Shown: positions 55,804 through 64,000, numbered from the stretch's first letter. The stretch is DNA of 64,000 bases from Arthrobacter dokdonellae (GCF_003268655.1 NZ_CP029642.1:372001-436000); one strand, 5' to 3'. The notes: generated by a model not told the origin, from the sequence alone. Translations and numbers: made by a program.

Positions 55804-56916
55804 TTAGAGCTCGACGACGGCGGCACGGACACACAGGACATCCGGCAGCTGGCTGAGGACGGGAACAAAGCTGTTGCCCTCGTCGGCACTGGCGTACACG
55901 GTGCCGCCGCGGGTGCCGAAGTAGACGCCGGCCGGTTCCTCGGTGTCCACGGCCGCGGCGTCGCGCAGCACCACGTTGAACTCCGGCTCCACCAAGCCGT
56001 CGGCCAAACGTATCCACGAGGCGCCGGCGTCGTCCGTCCGGTGCACCGCCAGCTGGCCGCCCGGCGGGATCCGCTCACTGTCCGCCATGATCGGGACCAC
56101 CCAGGCCGTTCCGGACCGGCGCGGGTGCGTGAGCATCGTGAAGCCAAAGTCCGTGGGCAGGCCCTCGGCGATCGAATTCCAGGTGTCGCCGTTGTCATCG
56201 GTGCGGTAGACGCCGTGGTGGTTTTGCGCGTACAGCGTTTCCGGGACGTTCGGGTCCCGGGCCACCTTGTGCACGCACTGGCCGAATTCAGGCTCGGCGT
56301 CCGGCATGAAGCCGGCACTGATGCCCTTGTTCCGGGGCTCCCACGAGCTGCCCGCGTCCGTGCTGCGGTAGACGCCTCCTGTGCTCATGGCGATATGGAT
56401 GGTGTTCGGATCGGCGGGGCTGGGGAGCACGGTGTGCGCCGCCGCGCCGCCAAATCCCGCGCCCCATTCGCTGCGGTGCGGGTGGTCCCACAGGCCGCGG
56501 TTCAGCTCAAAGTGCTCGCCGCCGTCGGTGGACTTCCACACTGAGATTGGCTCGCAGCCGGCCCACACCACACCGGCGCGGTCCTCGGTGTCGGGCTGGA
56601 TCTGCCAGACGCGCTCCAGGGCGGCGTCAGTGTCCGGCGGGAAGGTGATGGCGCCGTTTTCAGGCTCCGTCCACGTCTCCCCGAGGTCGTCCGAGTGCGC
56701 CACCGTGGGGCCCCAGTGCTCGCTGCGCACGCCCACCAGGATGCGGGTGTGGTTGTTGCGCGTGTCGATGCCGACGCTGGGGATCTCGTGCATCAGAAAG
56801 TGCGGACCGGTGAACGTGTAGTTGGCCCGGTCCGCGCTGGTGCCCAGCCACAGGCCCTTCTTGGTGCCCACGGCCAGCAGATAGGTGGTTTTTGACAGTT
56901 CTCCGTTGGTAGCCAT
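55804..56916 (-). CDS. BNR-repeat (exo-alpha-sialidase-like) protein
   Basis: A 370-residue protein with several BNR/sortilin-type repeats: SDDLGETWTEPE, STDGGEHFEL, STDAGSSWEPR, TDDNGDTWNSI, TDDAGASWIRL and SADEGNSFVPV, each an S/TxDxGxxW box. This makes a beta-propeller with six or seven blades. There is no signal peptide, so it is cytosolic. A sialidase role is not supported by any Arg-triad I can see. It lies just ahead of the MoaD-like gene on the same strand, and the pair recurs in actinobacteria. Confidence 0.8.
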   Translation of the reverse strand: MATNGELSKTTYLLAVGTKKGLWLGTSADRANYTFTGPHFLMHEIPSVGIDTRNNHTRILVGVRSEHWGPTVAHSDDLGETWTEPENGAITFPPDTDAALERVWQIQPDTEDRAGVVWAGCEPISVWKSTDGGEHFELNRGLWDHPHRSEWGAGFGGAAAHTVLPSPADPNTIHIAMSTGGVYRSTDAGSSWEPRNKGISAGFMPDAEPEFGQCVHKVARDPNVPETLYAQNHHGVYRTDDNGDTWNSIAEGLPTDFGFTMLTHPRRSGTAWVVPIMADSERIPPGGQLAVHRTDDAGASWIRLADGLVEPEFNVVLRDAAAVDTEEPAGVYFGTRGGTVYASADEGNSFVPVLSQLPDVLCVRAAVVEL

Positions 56917-57000
56917 GCGTCCAAGTCTTGCCACCCCGAGCCGTCCGGGCAAGACTTTTCGGCCGGTAATTTGGGGCGAATGCCGGCCGGCGCGGTGGTA

Positions 57001-57040
57001 TACCCCCAGGGGGTACTTGACCGATACCCCGCAGGGGTAT
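57001..57040 (+). promoter_or_regulatory. Two CsoR-type operators upstream of csoR
   Basis: Box 1, TACCCCCAGGGGGTA (57001-57015), and box 2, ATACCCCGCAGGGGTAT (57024-57040), are GC-rich pseudo-palindromes of the kind bound by copper-sensing CsoR. They flank and overlap the promoter. Confidence 0.75.
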
Positions 57041-57043
57041 AGT
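57017..57043 (+). promoter_or_regulatory. csoR-copZ-copA promoter
   Basis: TTGACC (57017-57022) and TATAGT (57038-57043) with a 15-bp spacer. Box 2 lies between and over the -10, so CsoR binding blocks transcription. ATG follows 8 bp later, so the leader is very short. Confidence 0.55.
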
Positions 57044-57051
57044 TTGGGCAC

Positions 57052-57375
57052 ATGGAAACCGCAAAAGAACCGGCCGGCCCCTACGGCTATGCAGAGCAAA
57101 AGCAGGCCTACCTCCGCCGGCTCAAGCGCGCCGAGGGGCAGGTCCGCGGCATCGCCCGGATGGTTGAGGAAGACAAGTACTGCATCGACATCCTGACCCA
57201 GATGGCCGCCGTCAACAAGGCCCTCCACGCCGTGAGCATCGGCCTGCTGGAGGACCACATTGCCCATTGCGTGGTCAATGCCGCCAACGAATCCCAGGCG
57301 AGCGGCAATCCCGGGACAGTCTCGGAAAAGGTTTCCGAAGCCACCGCCGCCATTTCCCGCCTCCTGAGGAGCTAA
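57052..57375 (+). CDS. csoR: Copper-sensing transcriptional repressor CsoR
   Basis: A 107-residue repressor that releases DNA on binding Cu(I). The ligands are Cys44 in EDKYCID, His69 and Cys73 in LEDHIAHCV, the standard Cys-His-Cys set. The N-terminal basic helix (LRRLKRAEGQVRGIARMV) binds DNA. It is autoregulated through the two operator boxes and lies directly ahead of copZ (4-bp gap). Confidence 0.96.
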   Translation: METAKEPAGPYGYAEQKQAYLRRLKRAEGQVRGIARMVEEDKYCIDILTQMAAVNKALHAVSIGLLEDHIAHCVVNAANESQASGNPGTVSEKVSEATAAISRLLRS

Positions 57376-57379
57376 CGCC

Positions 57380-57607
57380 ATGAGCCACACCACCACCATC
57401 AACGTCTCCGGCATGACCTGCGGGCACTGCGTCAATGCCGTGACCGAGGAACTGGGCGAACTCAAGGGAGTGGAAAACGTTGCCGTCGACCTCGTCCCCG
57501 GCGGCCTATCCGAGGTCACCATCACCTCGACCTTGACCCTGGAGCCCGCCGAAATCAGCGAGGCCGTCGCGGAGGCGGGCTACCTCGTCGTCGCCAACAA
57601 TGCCTGA
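57380..57607 (+). CDS. copZ: Copper chaperone CopZ
   Basis: A 75-residue HMA-domain protein with MTCGHC, Cys14 and Cys17, binding Cu(I) and handing it to CopA. The predicted length equals one HMA domain. ATG 57380 is 4 bp after the csoR stop, with GAGGAG in the csoR end as ribosome site. Expressed with csoR and copA. Confidence 0.95.
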   Translation: MSHTTTINVSGMTCGHCVNAVTEELGELKGVENVAVDLVPGGLSEVTITSTLTLEPAEISEAVAEAGYLVVANNA

Positions 57608-57625
57608 CCCGACGTAAGGAGCGCC

Positions 57626-59947
57626 GTGAGCACCTCAGACATTTTGCCCCACGCCACCTCCCCCGGACCCCGCCTTGTCGAGCTCGACATCCAGGGCATG
57701 ACCTGCGCATCGTGCGTCAGCCGGGTGGAACGCAAACTGGGCACGCTCGAAGGGGTCAGCGCGTCCGTGAACCTCCCGCTGGAAAGCGCGGCGGTCACCG
57801 TGAGCTCCGGAATCACCGACCAGCAGATCCTCGACACCGTCAAGACCACCGGCTACACCGCCACCCTGAAGACTACCTCCCCGCCCAGGCACGACGCCGG
57901 ACCCCTCCGTTGGCACGAAGCCCGGCGGGGGCACGACGCCGGCCCGGAGCAACAAGCCGGCCCAGGGCAGGAAGGTCATGACCACATGACGCATGGCGGC
58001 ACCGCCGCGTCGCTGCGTCCGCGCCTGATCCTGGCCGCCATCCTGACCGTTCCGGTATTCCTGGTCTCCATGTTCCCGGCGCTGCAGTTCCCGCACTGGG
58101 GATGGGCCGCCGGAATCCTGGCACTGCCCGTGGTCACATGGTCGGCGTGGCCGTTCCACAGCGCGGCGGCCATCAACGCCCGCCACCTTGCCTCCACCAT
58201 GGACACGCTCGTCTCGATCGGCGTCACGTCCGCGTTCCTGTTCTCCGCGGTGGAGCTGGCCCTGGATCCCCAGCTCACCGCCCCCGGCGCCGCCATGGAA
58301 GGCCATGCAGCCCTGTACTTTGAGGTCTCCGCCGTGGTGGTGACGTTCCTGCTGCTGGGGCGCTACCTCGAGGCCAAGGCGAAAGCCAAGGCCGGCGACG
58401 CCCTCAAGGCGCTGCTGAGCCTGGGCGCCAAGGAAGCCACGGTCCTGCGCGAGGGTGCCGAGGTCAAGATCCCCGCGGCCGATCTGGCCGTCGGCGAGAC
58501 CTTTGTGGTCCGCCCCGGCGAGAAGGTCGCCACGGATGGCATCGTCACCAACGGGGCCTCCGCCGTCGACACCTCCCTCATCACGGGCGAATCCCTGCCT
58601 GTCGACGTGGCCGCGGGCGACGCCGTCACGGGCGCCACCATCAACACCTCCGGACGGCTGCTGGTCAGGGCAACCCGGGTGGGAGCTGAGACAACACTTG
58701 CCCAGATGGGCCGGCTGGTCAGCGCCGCACAGGCCGGCAAGGCCCCCATCGCCCGGCTCGCCGACCGAATCAGCGCCGTGTTCGTCCCGATCGTGCTTGG
58801 CGTCGCCGTCCTGACGTTTGCGCTGTGGCTGGTCTTCAGCGGCGACATCCAGGCAGCCTTTACGGCCGCCGTCGCCGTCCTGATCATCGCATGCCCGTGC
58901 GCCCTCGGCCTGGCCACACCGGTCGGGCTGCTGACCGGCACCGGCCGGGCAGCCCAGCTGGGCATCCTCATCAAGGGCCCGCGGGTCCTGGAGGACACCC
59001 GTACCGTGGACACCATCCTGCTGGACAAGACGGGCACCGTCACCGAAGGCAGGCTGTCCGTGGCCGGCGTCATTCCGCTCGGAAAACTGCCCGCGCCGGA
59101 TGTCCTCCGGCTGGCGGGCGCGGTGGAATCCCACAGCGAGCACCCGATTGCCCACGCCATAGCCGGACACGCGCGCTCACAGGGCGGGCTGCCCGAGGTC
59201 CTGGACTTCACGTCCTCCCCCGGCGGCGGCGTGCGCGCCATGATCGACGGGCGTGCCGTGGTGGCCGGCAGGGCAGGATGGCTGGAGGAGAACGGCGTCG
59301 AACTGTCCGCGGCTTCGCGCGCGGCCCTGGCCGAACAGCAGCAGCGGGGCACCACGGCCATCTGGGTTGCCGTCAACGGCCAGGCCGCGGGGCTGATCGC
59401 CCTGAAGGACACCATCAAGGAAAACTCGGCCGCCGCCGTCGCTTGGTTCAAGGAGCTGGGGCTGCGGCCCATCCTGCTCACCGGCGACAACGCGGCGGTG
59501 GCGGCGCAGGTGGCCGCCGCCGTCGGAATCGCTCCCGGGGACGTTTTCGCCGACATCCTGCCGCAGGGCAAGGTCGACGCCGTGAAGAAGCTGCAGGCCG
59601 CCGGCGCGACGGTGGCGATGGCCGGCGACGGCGTCAACGACGCCGCGGCCCTGGCCCAGGCGGACCTCGGCATCGCCATGGGCTCGGGCACCGACGTCGC
59701 CATGGAGGCGGCGGACCTGACCGTGATGGGCAGCGACCTGGGCCAGGTGGCCACGGCCATCACACTGTCCCGGAAAACGCTCGGCACCATCAAGGTGAAC
59801 CTGTTCTGGGCGTTCTTCTACAATGCCATCGGCATCCCCGTGGCTGCCCTGGGCCTGTTGAATCCGATGATCGCCGGCGCCGCCATGGCCGCCAGTTCGG
59901 TGCTGGTGGTGGCAAACTCGCTGCGGCTGCGGCGCTTCGGCCGGTAG
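57626..59947 (+). CDS. copA: Copper-exporting P1B-type ATPase
   Basis: A 773-residue efflux pump. Order: N-terminal HMA domain with Cys27/Cys30 in GMTCASC; a His/Gly-rich linker (about 88-128); membrane helices; the CPC motif Cys423-Pro-Cys425 (ACPCALGLATP) in the sixth helix; the phosphorylated Asp467 in DKTGTVT; HP in SEHPIAHAI; and GDGVNDAAALAQAD. CPC plus the MxxCxxC N-terminus indicates Cu(I). GTG 57626 follows AAGGAG. It completes the csoR-copZ-copA set. Confidence 0.96.
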   Translation: MSTSDILPHATSPGPRLVELDIQGMTCASCVSRVERKLGTLEGVSASVNLPLESAAVTVSSGITDQQILDTVKTTGYTATLKTTSPPRHDAGPLRWHEARRGHDAGPEQQAGPGQEGHDHMTHGGTAASLRPRLILAAILTVPVFLVSMFPALQFPHWGWAAGILALPVVTWSAWPFHSAAAINARHLASTMDTLVSIGVTSAFLFSAVELALDPQLTAPGAAMEGHAALYFEVSAVVVTFLLLGRYLEAKAKAKAGDALKALLSLGAKEATVLREGAEVKIPAADLAVGETFVVRPGEKVATDGIVTNGASAVDTSLITGESLPVDVAAGDAVTGATINTSGRLLVRATRVGAETTLAQMGRLVSAAQAGKAPIARLADRISAVFVPIVLGVAVLTFALWLVFSGDIQAAFTAAVAVLIIACPCALGLATPVGLLTGTGRAAQLGILIKGPRVLEDTRTVDTILLDKTGTVTEGRLSVAGVIPLGKLPAPDVLRLAGAVESHSEHPIAHAIAGHARSQGGLPEVLDFTSSPGGGVRAMIDGRAVVAGRAGWLEENGVELSAASRAALAEQQQRGTTAIWVAVNGQAAGLIALKDTIKENSAAAVAWFKELGLRPILLTGDNAAVAAQVAAAVGIAPGDVFADILPQGKVDAVKKLQAAGATVAMAGDGVNDAAALAQADLGIAMGSGTDVAMEAADLTVMGSDLGQVATAITLSRKTLGTIKVNLFWAFFYNAIGIPVAALGLLNPMIAGAAMAASSVLVVANSLRLRRFGR

Positions 59948-59969
59948 CCGGAAAACCGGGCAGGCCGTC

Positions 59970-61055
59970 TCAGCCGATTCCAGCCGCACCCCTGACGGGT
60001 GCGGCGCCGGAGGCCGGGTCGCCGGGGGCAGGGGCAGCCGGGCTGCCGTCGACCTGGTAGCCGGCAGCCAGGTCGACGGCATAGGACGGGCCGCGCCGGT
60101 TGACGCCGCGCAGCTCGTCGAGCCGGACCATCACCACGCCGGCCATGATGCACACCCCGCCCAGCAGCTGGACCAGCCGCGGCATCTCCCCCAGCAGGAT
60201 CCATGCCCAGATCACGGCAAACAGCACCTCAAACAGCGCCACGAAGGACGCCACCTTGGAGCCCAGGCCGCGCGTGGCAATGATGCCGGCCACGTAGGCA
60301 AAGACGGTCGTGATGAGCACCAGCCCCAGCACGGGTACAACCCACGGAACCAGCTGGCCGGCGAAAACTACATCCGACGCAGAGAACGTCAGCGGCATCA
60401 GCCCGGCGAAGCCCAAGGCGAAGATGAGCGCGGCTCCCACGGCCATGCCGCCGCCGGCCATGAGGATGGGCGGAACGTTGTCATTGCTGCGTGCCGACAT
60501 GATGAAGAAGACGGCCGAGCACACCGCCGCCGCCAGACCCCACAGGATCCCCTCGATGCTGACCTTCGTGCTGCCGCCCAGGTCCAGCACCAGCACCAGT
60601 CCGGACATGGCGCAGACGGCGCCGAGAATGGTCAGCAGCCGTGGGCTGGTGCGCGTGGTCAGCCACGCCCAGCCCACCAGCAGGACCGGCGAGAGGTACT
60701 CCAGCAGCAGCGCCACGCCCACGGAAAGGTGCGCCACGGCGTTGAAGTAAAACAGCTGGCACAGCGCGATGGGCACTATGCCGTACACCGCGATGCGCAG
60801 CAGCGAGCCCTTCACGGCAGCCCACTGCCGCGCCAGGCTGATGGCCGCCGGGACCAAAAGGACGACGGCGGCGCCCCCTATGCGTGCCGCCACCGCCGCG
60901 CCGGGCGACCAGCCGGCCTCAAAGAGCGACTTGGCAAAAGGGCCGGACAGCGCGAACGTGGCAGCTGAGGCGAAGGCAAAAAGCAGGGCCGGCGAGGCAG
61001 CCTTGGCGGCGGCGCCGGGCAGGGCCGTTGAGGGGGCGTTCTGGGAAACAGTCAT
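59970..61055 (-). CDS. EamA/DMT family transporter
   Basis: A 361-residue membrane protein with ten hydrophobic segments and the two EamA halves (first about 20-150, second about 165-305). The segments run as ATFALSGPFAKSLFEAGW, LCQLFYFNAVAHLSVGVALLLEYLSPVLLVGWA and the mirrored block VASFVALFEVLFAVIWAWILLGE. The C-terminal tail (305-361) is Pro/Ala-rich. It is divergent from the CGNR gene; repression by that protein is likely because operator half-sites lie in the shared gap. The substrate is unknown, possibly an amino acid. Confidence 0.87.
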   Translation of the reverse strand: MTVSQNAPSTALPGAAAKAASPALLFAFASAATFALSGPFAKSLFEAGWSPGAAVAARIGGAAVVLLVPAAISLARQWAAVKGSLLRIAVYGIVPIALCQLFYFNAVAHLSVGVALLLEYLSPVLLVGWAWLTTRTSPRLLTILGAVCAMSGLVLVLDLGGSTKVSIEGILWGLAAAVCSAVFFIMSARSNDNVPPILMAGGGMAVGAALIFALGFAGLMPLTFSASDVVFAGQLVPWVVPVLGLVLITTVFAYVAGIIATRGLGSKVASFVALFEVLFAVIWAWILLGEMPRLVQLLGGVCIMAGVVMVRLDELRGVNRRGPSYAVDLAAGYQVDGSPAAPAPGDPASGAAPVRGAAGIG

Positions 61056-61068
61056 GGGCGTGTCCGTA

Positions 61069-61125
61069 TGTCATGAGTCAAAGGCGTTAGACTCATGACA
61101 CTACGCCCGTCAATTGTCAGGAGTC
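61069..61125. promoter_or_regulatory. Three operator half-sites between EamA and CGNR genes
   Basis: TGTCATGAGTC (61069-61079) and GACTCATGACA (61090-61100) form a perfect inverted repeat with a 10-bp spacer. A third copy, TGTCAGGAGTC (61115-61125, one mismatch), ends just before the CGNR start. The last overlaps the ribosome site AGGAG. Confidence 0.7.
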
Positions 61126-61128
61126 AAA

Positions 61129-61710
61129 GTGGTTTTTACGAATGACACTGAGGTGGCCCTCGCGTCCGCGGCCAATTTGATCAACACAGCGCCCATCGAC
61201 GTCAGCCCGGCCGGAAGCACCTCCGGCACGGACGCGCTGGCCACGGTTGAGGAGTTGGATGCGTTCGTCATCCAGGAGCAGTACACCGGTTCACGTGAGC
61301 ACTCGGCCTCCGAATTGGAGGCCGTACGGGCGATGCGCGCCGAACTTCGCGCCATTTGGACGGCCGGCGAGGACGAGGCCGTGTGCAGGGTCAACGCCCT
61401 GCTGTCCGGGGCCGGGGCACTGCCCCAGCTGGTCAGGCATGACCAGTGGGACTGGCACCTGCATGCCACCGCACCGGCGGCCCCGCTGGCCCAGCGCATG
61501 GGGGTGGAGGCCGCCATGGCGCTCGTGGACGTCATCCGCGCCAAGGAGCTGGGGCGACTGAAGGTGTGTGCGGCCGATGACTGCCGGGCCGTGCTGATCG
61601 ATCTGTCCAAGAACCGCTCCCGCCGCTATTGCGACACCGGCAACTGCGGCAACCGTGCCCACGTGGCCGCCTACCGCCGTCGGAAATCAGCCCTTGAAGG
61701 AACCCGATGA
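61129..61710 (+). CDS. CGNR zinc-finger transcriptional regulator
   Basis: A 193-residue protein with an ABATE-type N-terminal domain (about 1-140) and the C-terminal CGNR zinc finger (from Cys147 in CAADDCRAVLIDLSKNRSRRYC, with CGNR at 173-176). The finger binds DNA. GTG 61129 follows AGGAG (61119-61123); a TTG at 61114 also fits the frame but overlaps the operator. It is divergent from the EamA transporter, and the inverted repeats between them are its likely targets. Confidence 0.88.
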   Translation: MVFTNDTEVALASAANLINTAPIDVSPAGSTSGTDALATVEELDAFVIQEQYTGSREHSASELEAVRAMRAELRAIWTAGEDEAVCRVNALLSGAGALPQLVRHDQWDWHLHATAPAAPLAQRMGVEAAMALVDVIRAKELGRLKVCAADDCRAVLIDLSKNRSRRYCDTGNCGNRAHVAAYRRRKSALEGTR

Positions 61711-61722
61711 CCCGCTGGAAAA

Positions 61723-61795
61723 GTTGAGGTTCGAGATAACGACCTCTGAGTGGCGCCCTGGGGGCGCCGGAGAGGTCGTTATCTCGAACCTCAAC
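61723..61795. repeat. 73-bp perfect inverted repeat between convergent genes
   Basis: Two 25-nt arms (61723-61747 and 61771-61795) are perfectly complementary; the arm starts GTTGAGGTTCGAGATAAC. A second palindrome, GGCGCC-CTGGG-GGCGCC, lies in the 23-nt loop. It lies between the CGNR stop and the ABC permease stop. There is no T tract, so it may be a repeated intergenic palindrome more than a standard terminator. Confidence 0.8.
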
Positions 61796-61814
61796 GGACG
61801 GGACGGACGGGACG

Positions 61815-62711
61815 CTACTTCATGGTGCCTGCGGACACCGAGCCCTGCAGCTGCCGCTGGAAGACGATGTAGGCAATCAGGACCGGCACCACCACGATGA
61901 TGGCGGCAGCGAACATGGCACCGAAGTTCACGGCATAGCCCATTTGGCCTGCGAAGGCCACAATGCCCTGGGAAAGCACCCAATGGCTCTGGTCGGTGTT
62001 GATGGCCACAGGGATCAGGTACTGGTTCCACAGGCCCAGGAAGTTAAAGATGGCCACCGAGGCGAGGCCCGGCTTGGCCATGGGCAACATGACCTGGAAG
62101 AACGTCCGCCACTCCCCGGCACCGTCGATCTGCGCCGCCTCGGCGATTTCCCCGGGGAGGGCCTTGAAGAAGGAGAACAGGAAGAACACGGTGAACGGCA
62201 GCGCAAAGGCGACGTAGACGATGATCAGGCCGGGCAGCGTGTTCAGCAGGCCCATGTTTTTCAGGATGAAGAACAGGGGCACGACGGCCAGGAAGATCGG
62301 GAAGGTCAGGCCCGCGAGCATCAGGAAGTAAATGACGCGGTGGCCCGGGAAGACGTAGCGGGCCAGCACGTAGGCACACATGGACCCCAGGACCATGACG
62401 ATCACGAGGGCGGAGCCCACCACCACCACGGTGTTGAGGAAGTAGCTGCCAATCCCGGCGGTGACCCAGGCGTCGACGTAGTTGCCGAACTGCCACGTCT
62501 TCGGAAGGGAGAACGGGGACGCAAAGATTTCCGTACTCGTCTTGAAGGACGACAGGAGCGTCCAGCCGAGGGGGATGAACACGATGAGTGCCCACAGGGC
62601 CAGCATGGTGTGGGAAACCCCGGCGACCACCTTGTCACTGGTGGACTCCTTGGCCCTGCGCTCAACGTGCCCTTCAACCACGGGCGCCTTCTTGGTGATT
62701 TTCAGTGACAT
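61815..62711 (-). CDS. Sugar ABC transporter permease, MalG type
   Basis: A 298-residue inner-membrane permease with six helices and the EAA loop EIAEAAQIDGAGEWRTFFQVMLPMAKPG (about 192-219), by which it contacts the ATPase. It pairs with the MalF-type permease encoded upstream (1-bp overlap at 62711). The ATPase is not in the window, as is usual for actinobacterial sugar systems that share MsiK. The sugar is unknown. Confidence 0.92.
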   Translation of the reverse strand: MSLKITKKAPVVEGHVERRAKESTSDKVVAGVSHTMLALWALIVFIPLGWTLLSSFKTSTEIFASPFSLPKTWQFGNYVDAWVTAGIGSYFLNTVVVVGSALVIVMVLGSMCAYVLARYVFPGHRVIYFLMLAGLTFPIFLAVVPLFFILKNMGLLNTLPGLIIVYVAFALPFTVFFLFSFFKALPGEIAEAAQIDGAGEWRTFFQVMLPMAKPGLASVAIFNFLGLWNQYLIPVAINTDQSHWVLSQGIVAFAGQMGYAVNFGAMFAAAIIVVVPVLIAYIVFQRQLQGSVSAGTMK

Positions 62712-63706
62712 TATGCGGACACATCCTTGCTGCCGCCGGTGAGCCGGTTCACCAGGAAGACCAGTGCCGAGAAGATCAGGGTGATGGCTGCCAGCACCAC
62801 ACCCATGGCGCAGGCCAGGCCAAACTGGCTCTTGCTGAACGCGGTGGAGAACAGCTTCTGGGACATGACCAGCGTGGAGTTCGCCGGGCCGCCCGTGGAG
62901 TTGAGGACGGACATGTACACAAACGCGTCAAGCGCGAGGATGCCCATGTAGACATACGCCGTCTGGATGGTGTCGCGGATCAGCGGGATGGTGATGGTGG
63001 TGGCCGTGCGGAAGCGGCCGGCGCCGTCAATCCGGGCGGCCTCAAAGGTCTCGGCCGGGATCCCCTTGATGGCGGCGATGAACAGGATCATGTAAAAGCC
63101 CACAAAGCCCCAGACGATGACCGCCATCGACGCGGCCATGGCCGTGCGGGAGTCCCCGAGCCAGGGGAAGGACTTCACGCCGTCGAAGCCAAGATGGGTC
63201 AGGATGCCGTTGAGCAGCCCGGAGCTGGGATCGTAGATCTGGGCCCAGATCACACCGATGACCACCGCGGGAATGACATACGGGAAGAAGGAAATGACCC
63301 GATAGAAGCCCGAGCCCTTAAGGCCCTTGATCTGGCCGCGGCTGCTGCCGCCGACGGTCACCAAGGTGGCGAGAATCAGGCTGAGGATGATGGTGATGAT
63401 CGGCAGGAAGATGACCAGGATGATGTTGTTCCTGATGGCGATCAGGAAGATGTCATCATGGAACAGCTTGACGTAATTGTCCAGCCCCACGAACGGCATG
63501 GAATTGCTGAAGCCGCCCCAGCTGGTCATCGAGTAGTACACGGCCTGGGCAAACGGCGAGATCACAAACACCAGGTAGATTGCCAACGGCACGCCCAGAA
63601 AGACGGCCATGAAGCTGACCTTGTCGAATGTCAGTTTTTTCCGGCGCCGCCGGGCAGCGGCGGGAACGCCGCTGCCCGGTTGGACGCGATGGCTCACTTG
63701 TGTCAC
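62711..63706 (-). CDS. Sugar ABC transporter permease, MalF type
   Basis: A 331-residue permease with a basic N-terminal tail (RRRRKKLTF), six membrane helices, and EAA loop ETFEAARIDGAGRFRTATTITIPLIRD. GTG 63706 overlaps the stop of the binding-protein gene (GTGA). It forms the permease heterodimer with the MalG-type protein. Confidence 0.92.
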   Translation of the reverse strand: MTQVSHRVQPGSGVPAAARRRRKKLTFDKVSFMAVFLGVPLAIYLVFVISPFAQAVYYSMTSWGGFSNSMPFVGLDNYVKLFHDDIFLIAIRNNIILVIFLPIITIILSLILATLVTVGGSSRGQIKGLKGSGFYRVISFFPYVIPAVVIGVIWAQIYDPSSGLLNGILTHLGFDGVKSFPWLGDSRTAMAASMAVIVWGFVGFYMILFIAAIKGIPAETFEAARIDGAGRFRTATTITIPLIRDTIQTAYVYMGILALDAFVYMSVLNSTGGPANSTLVMSQKLFSTAFSKSQFGLACAMGVVLAAITLIFSALVFLVNRLTGGSKDVSA

Positions 63707-64000
63707 TTCACTTCAATCTTTGTCACCGAGCTGTCGTTGGCGACTTTGTCCGTGATTTCCTGAAGGGCCTTGGTGAGGCCGGCGGCGTCGAGCTTGCCGT
63801 CCAGGAACGAGTTCCACGGCACCAGCTGGTCGGGGTTCATGCCGTAAAGGTCAATGAAGTTCCAGGTGAAGATGTTCTTCTTGGCGTTGTCCAGCATGGT
63901 GGTCTGCGAGACCAGAGCCGTGGAGCCGAAGCCGTCCGCCGGAACCGTACCCTTGACGACGGTGGGGGCCAGCTTAGTCTTCGCGAAGTTGACGGCCGAG
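63703..64000 (-). CDS. Sugar ABC transporter substrate-binding protein, C-terminal part
   Basis: Partial gene that leaves the window at the right edge; 98 codons are visible. The segment NAKKNIFTWNFIDLYGMNPDQ with the end ALQEITDKVANDSSVTKIEVK resembles the C-terminal lobe of extracellular solute-binding proteins (family 1). It is the first gene of the transporter set, followed by both permeases with overlaps. Confidence 0.85.
   Translation of the reverse strand, partial: SAVNFAKTKLAPTVVKGTVPADGFGSTALVSQTTMLDNAKKNIFTWNFIDLYGMNPDQLVPWNSFLDGKLDAAGLTKALQEITDKVANDSSVTKIEVK

Noticed and set aside
55804..56916. True sialidase
   Set aside because: BNR boxes are present, but no catalytic Arg triad or signal peptide is visible.

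Overview
The window is high-GC actinobacterial DNA. Its dense, often overlapping genes, GTG and TTG starts, DUF222-HNH and DUF2695 genes, CsoR copper operon and allantoin/glyoxylate cluster suggest a member of the Micrococcaceae close to Arthrobacter. The genus is inferred from gene content and was not computed.

Layout. 1-4110: tail of malic enzyme, malate synthase A, a DUF6986/CitE-like protein and ureidoglycine aminohydrolase, in a chain of 4-bp overlaps. 4256-6174: an AAA+ ATPase flanked by a duplicated 43-nt block, then a small membrane protein. 6337-13941: a glyoxylate/allantoin operon behind a clear promoter-operator (hydroxypyruvate isomerase, tartronate semialdehyde reductase, glyoxylate carboligase, glycerate kinase, allantoinase, and an E2 acyltransferase fused by overlap to allantoinase). 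Together these turn allantoin-derived glyoxylate into malate or glycerate phosphate. 13954-16528: PucR-type regulator divergent from alanine dehydrogenase. 16630-21771: alpha/beta hydrolase, DHFR-like reductase, lipoprotein, aminotransferase, SGNH hydrolase, GNAT acetyltransferase.

22067-25704 is a complete three-recombinase (RIT-type) mobile element: three overlapping tyrosine recombinase genes between 86-bp terminal inverted repeats, beside a 22-bp palindrome. Just outside its right end lie a secreted Cys-containing peptide precursor and a four-helix membrane protein that I do not recognise; this pair is the best candidate for something undescribed.

27304-32104: branched-chain 2-oxoacid dehydrogenase E1-alpha, E1-beta and E2 with an upstream HisC-like aminotransferase. 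32168-34579: holin-like membrane protein and a WXG100-like/lipase pair. 34803-46599: purB, DUF2695 protein, aminotransferase, GH65 phosphorylase with beta-phosphoglucomutase, peptidyl-tRNA hydrolase 2, rlmN, two small genes and poxB. 47112-49274: a DUF222-HNH gene whose nuclease end is frameshifted by an apparent internal deletion. 49402-55434: TetR regulator, mannitol PTS and mannitol-1-phosphate dehydrogenase, divergent from ptsI and ptsH. 55471-56916: MoaD-like protein and a BNR-repeat protein. 57001-59947: CsoR-CopZ-CopA copper operon with its operators. 59970-61710: EamA transporter divergent from a CGNR zinc-finger regulator, with three operator half-sites. 61815-64000: sugar ABC permeases and the end of their binding protein. 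I found no rRNA, tRNA or CRISPR array.
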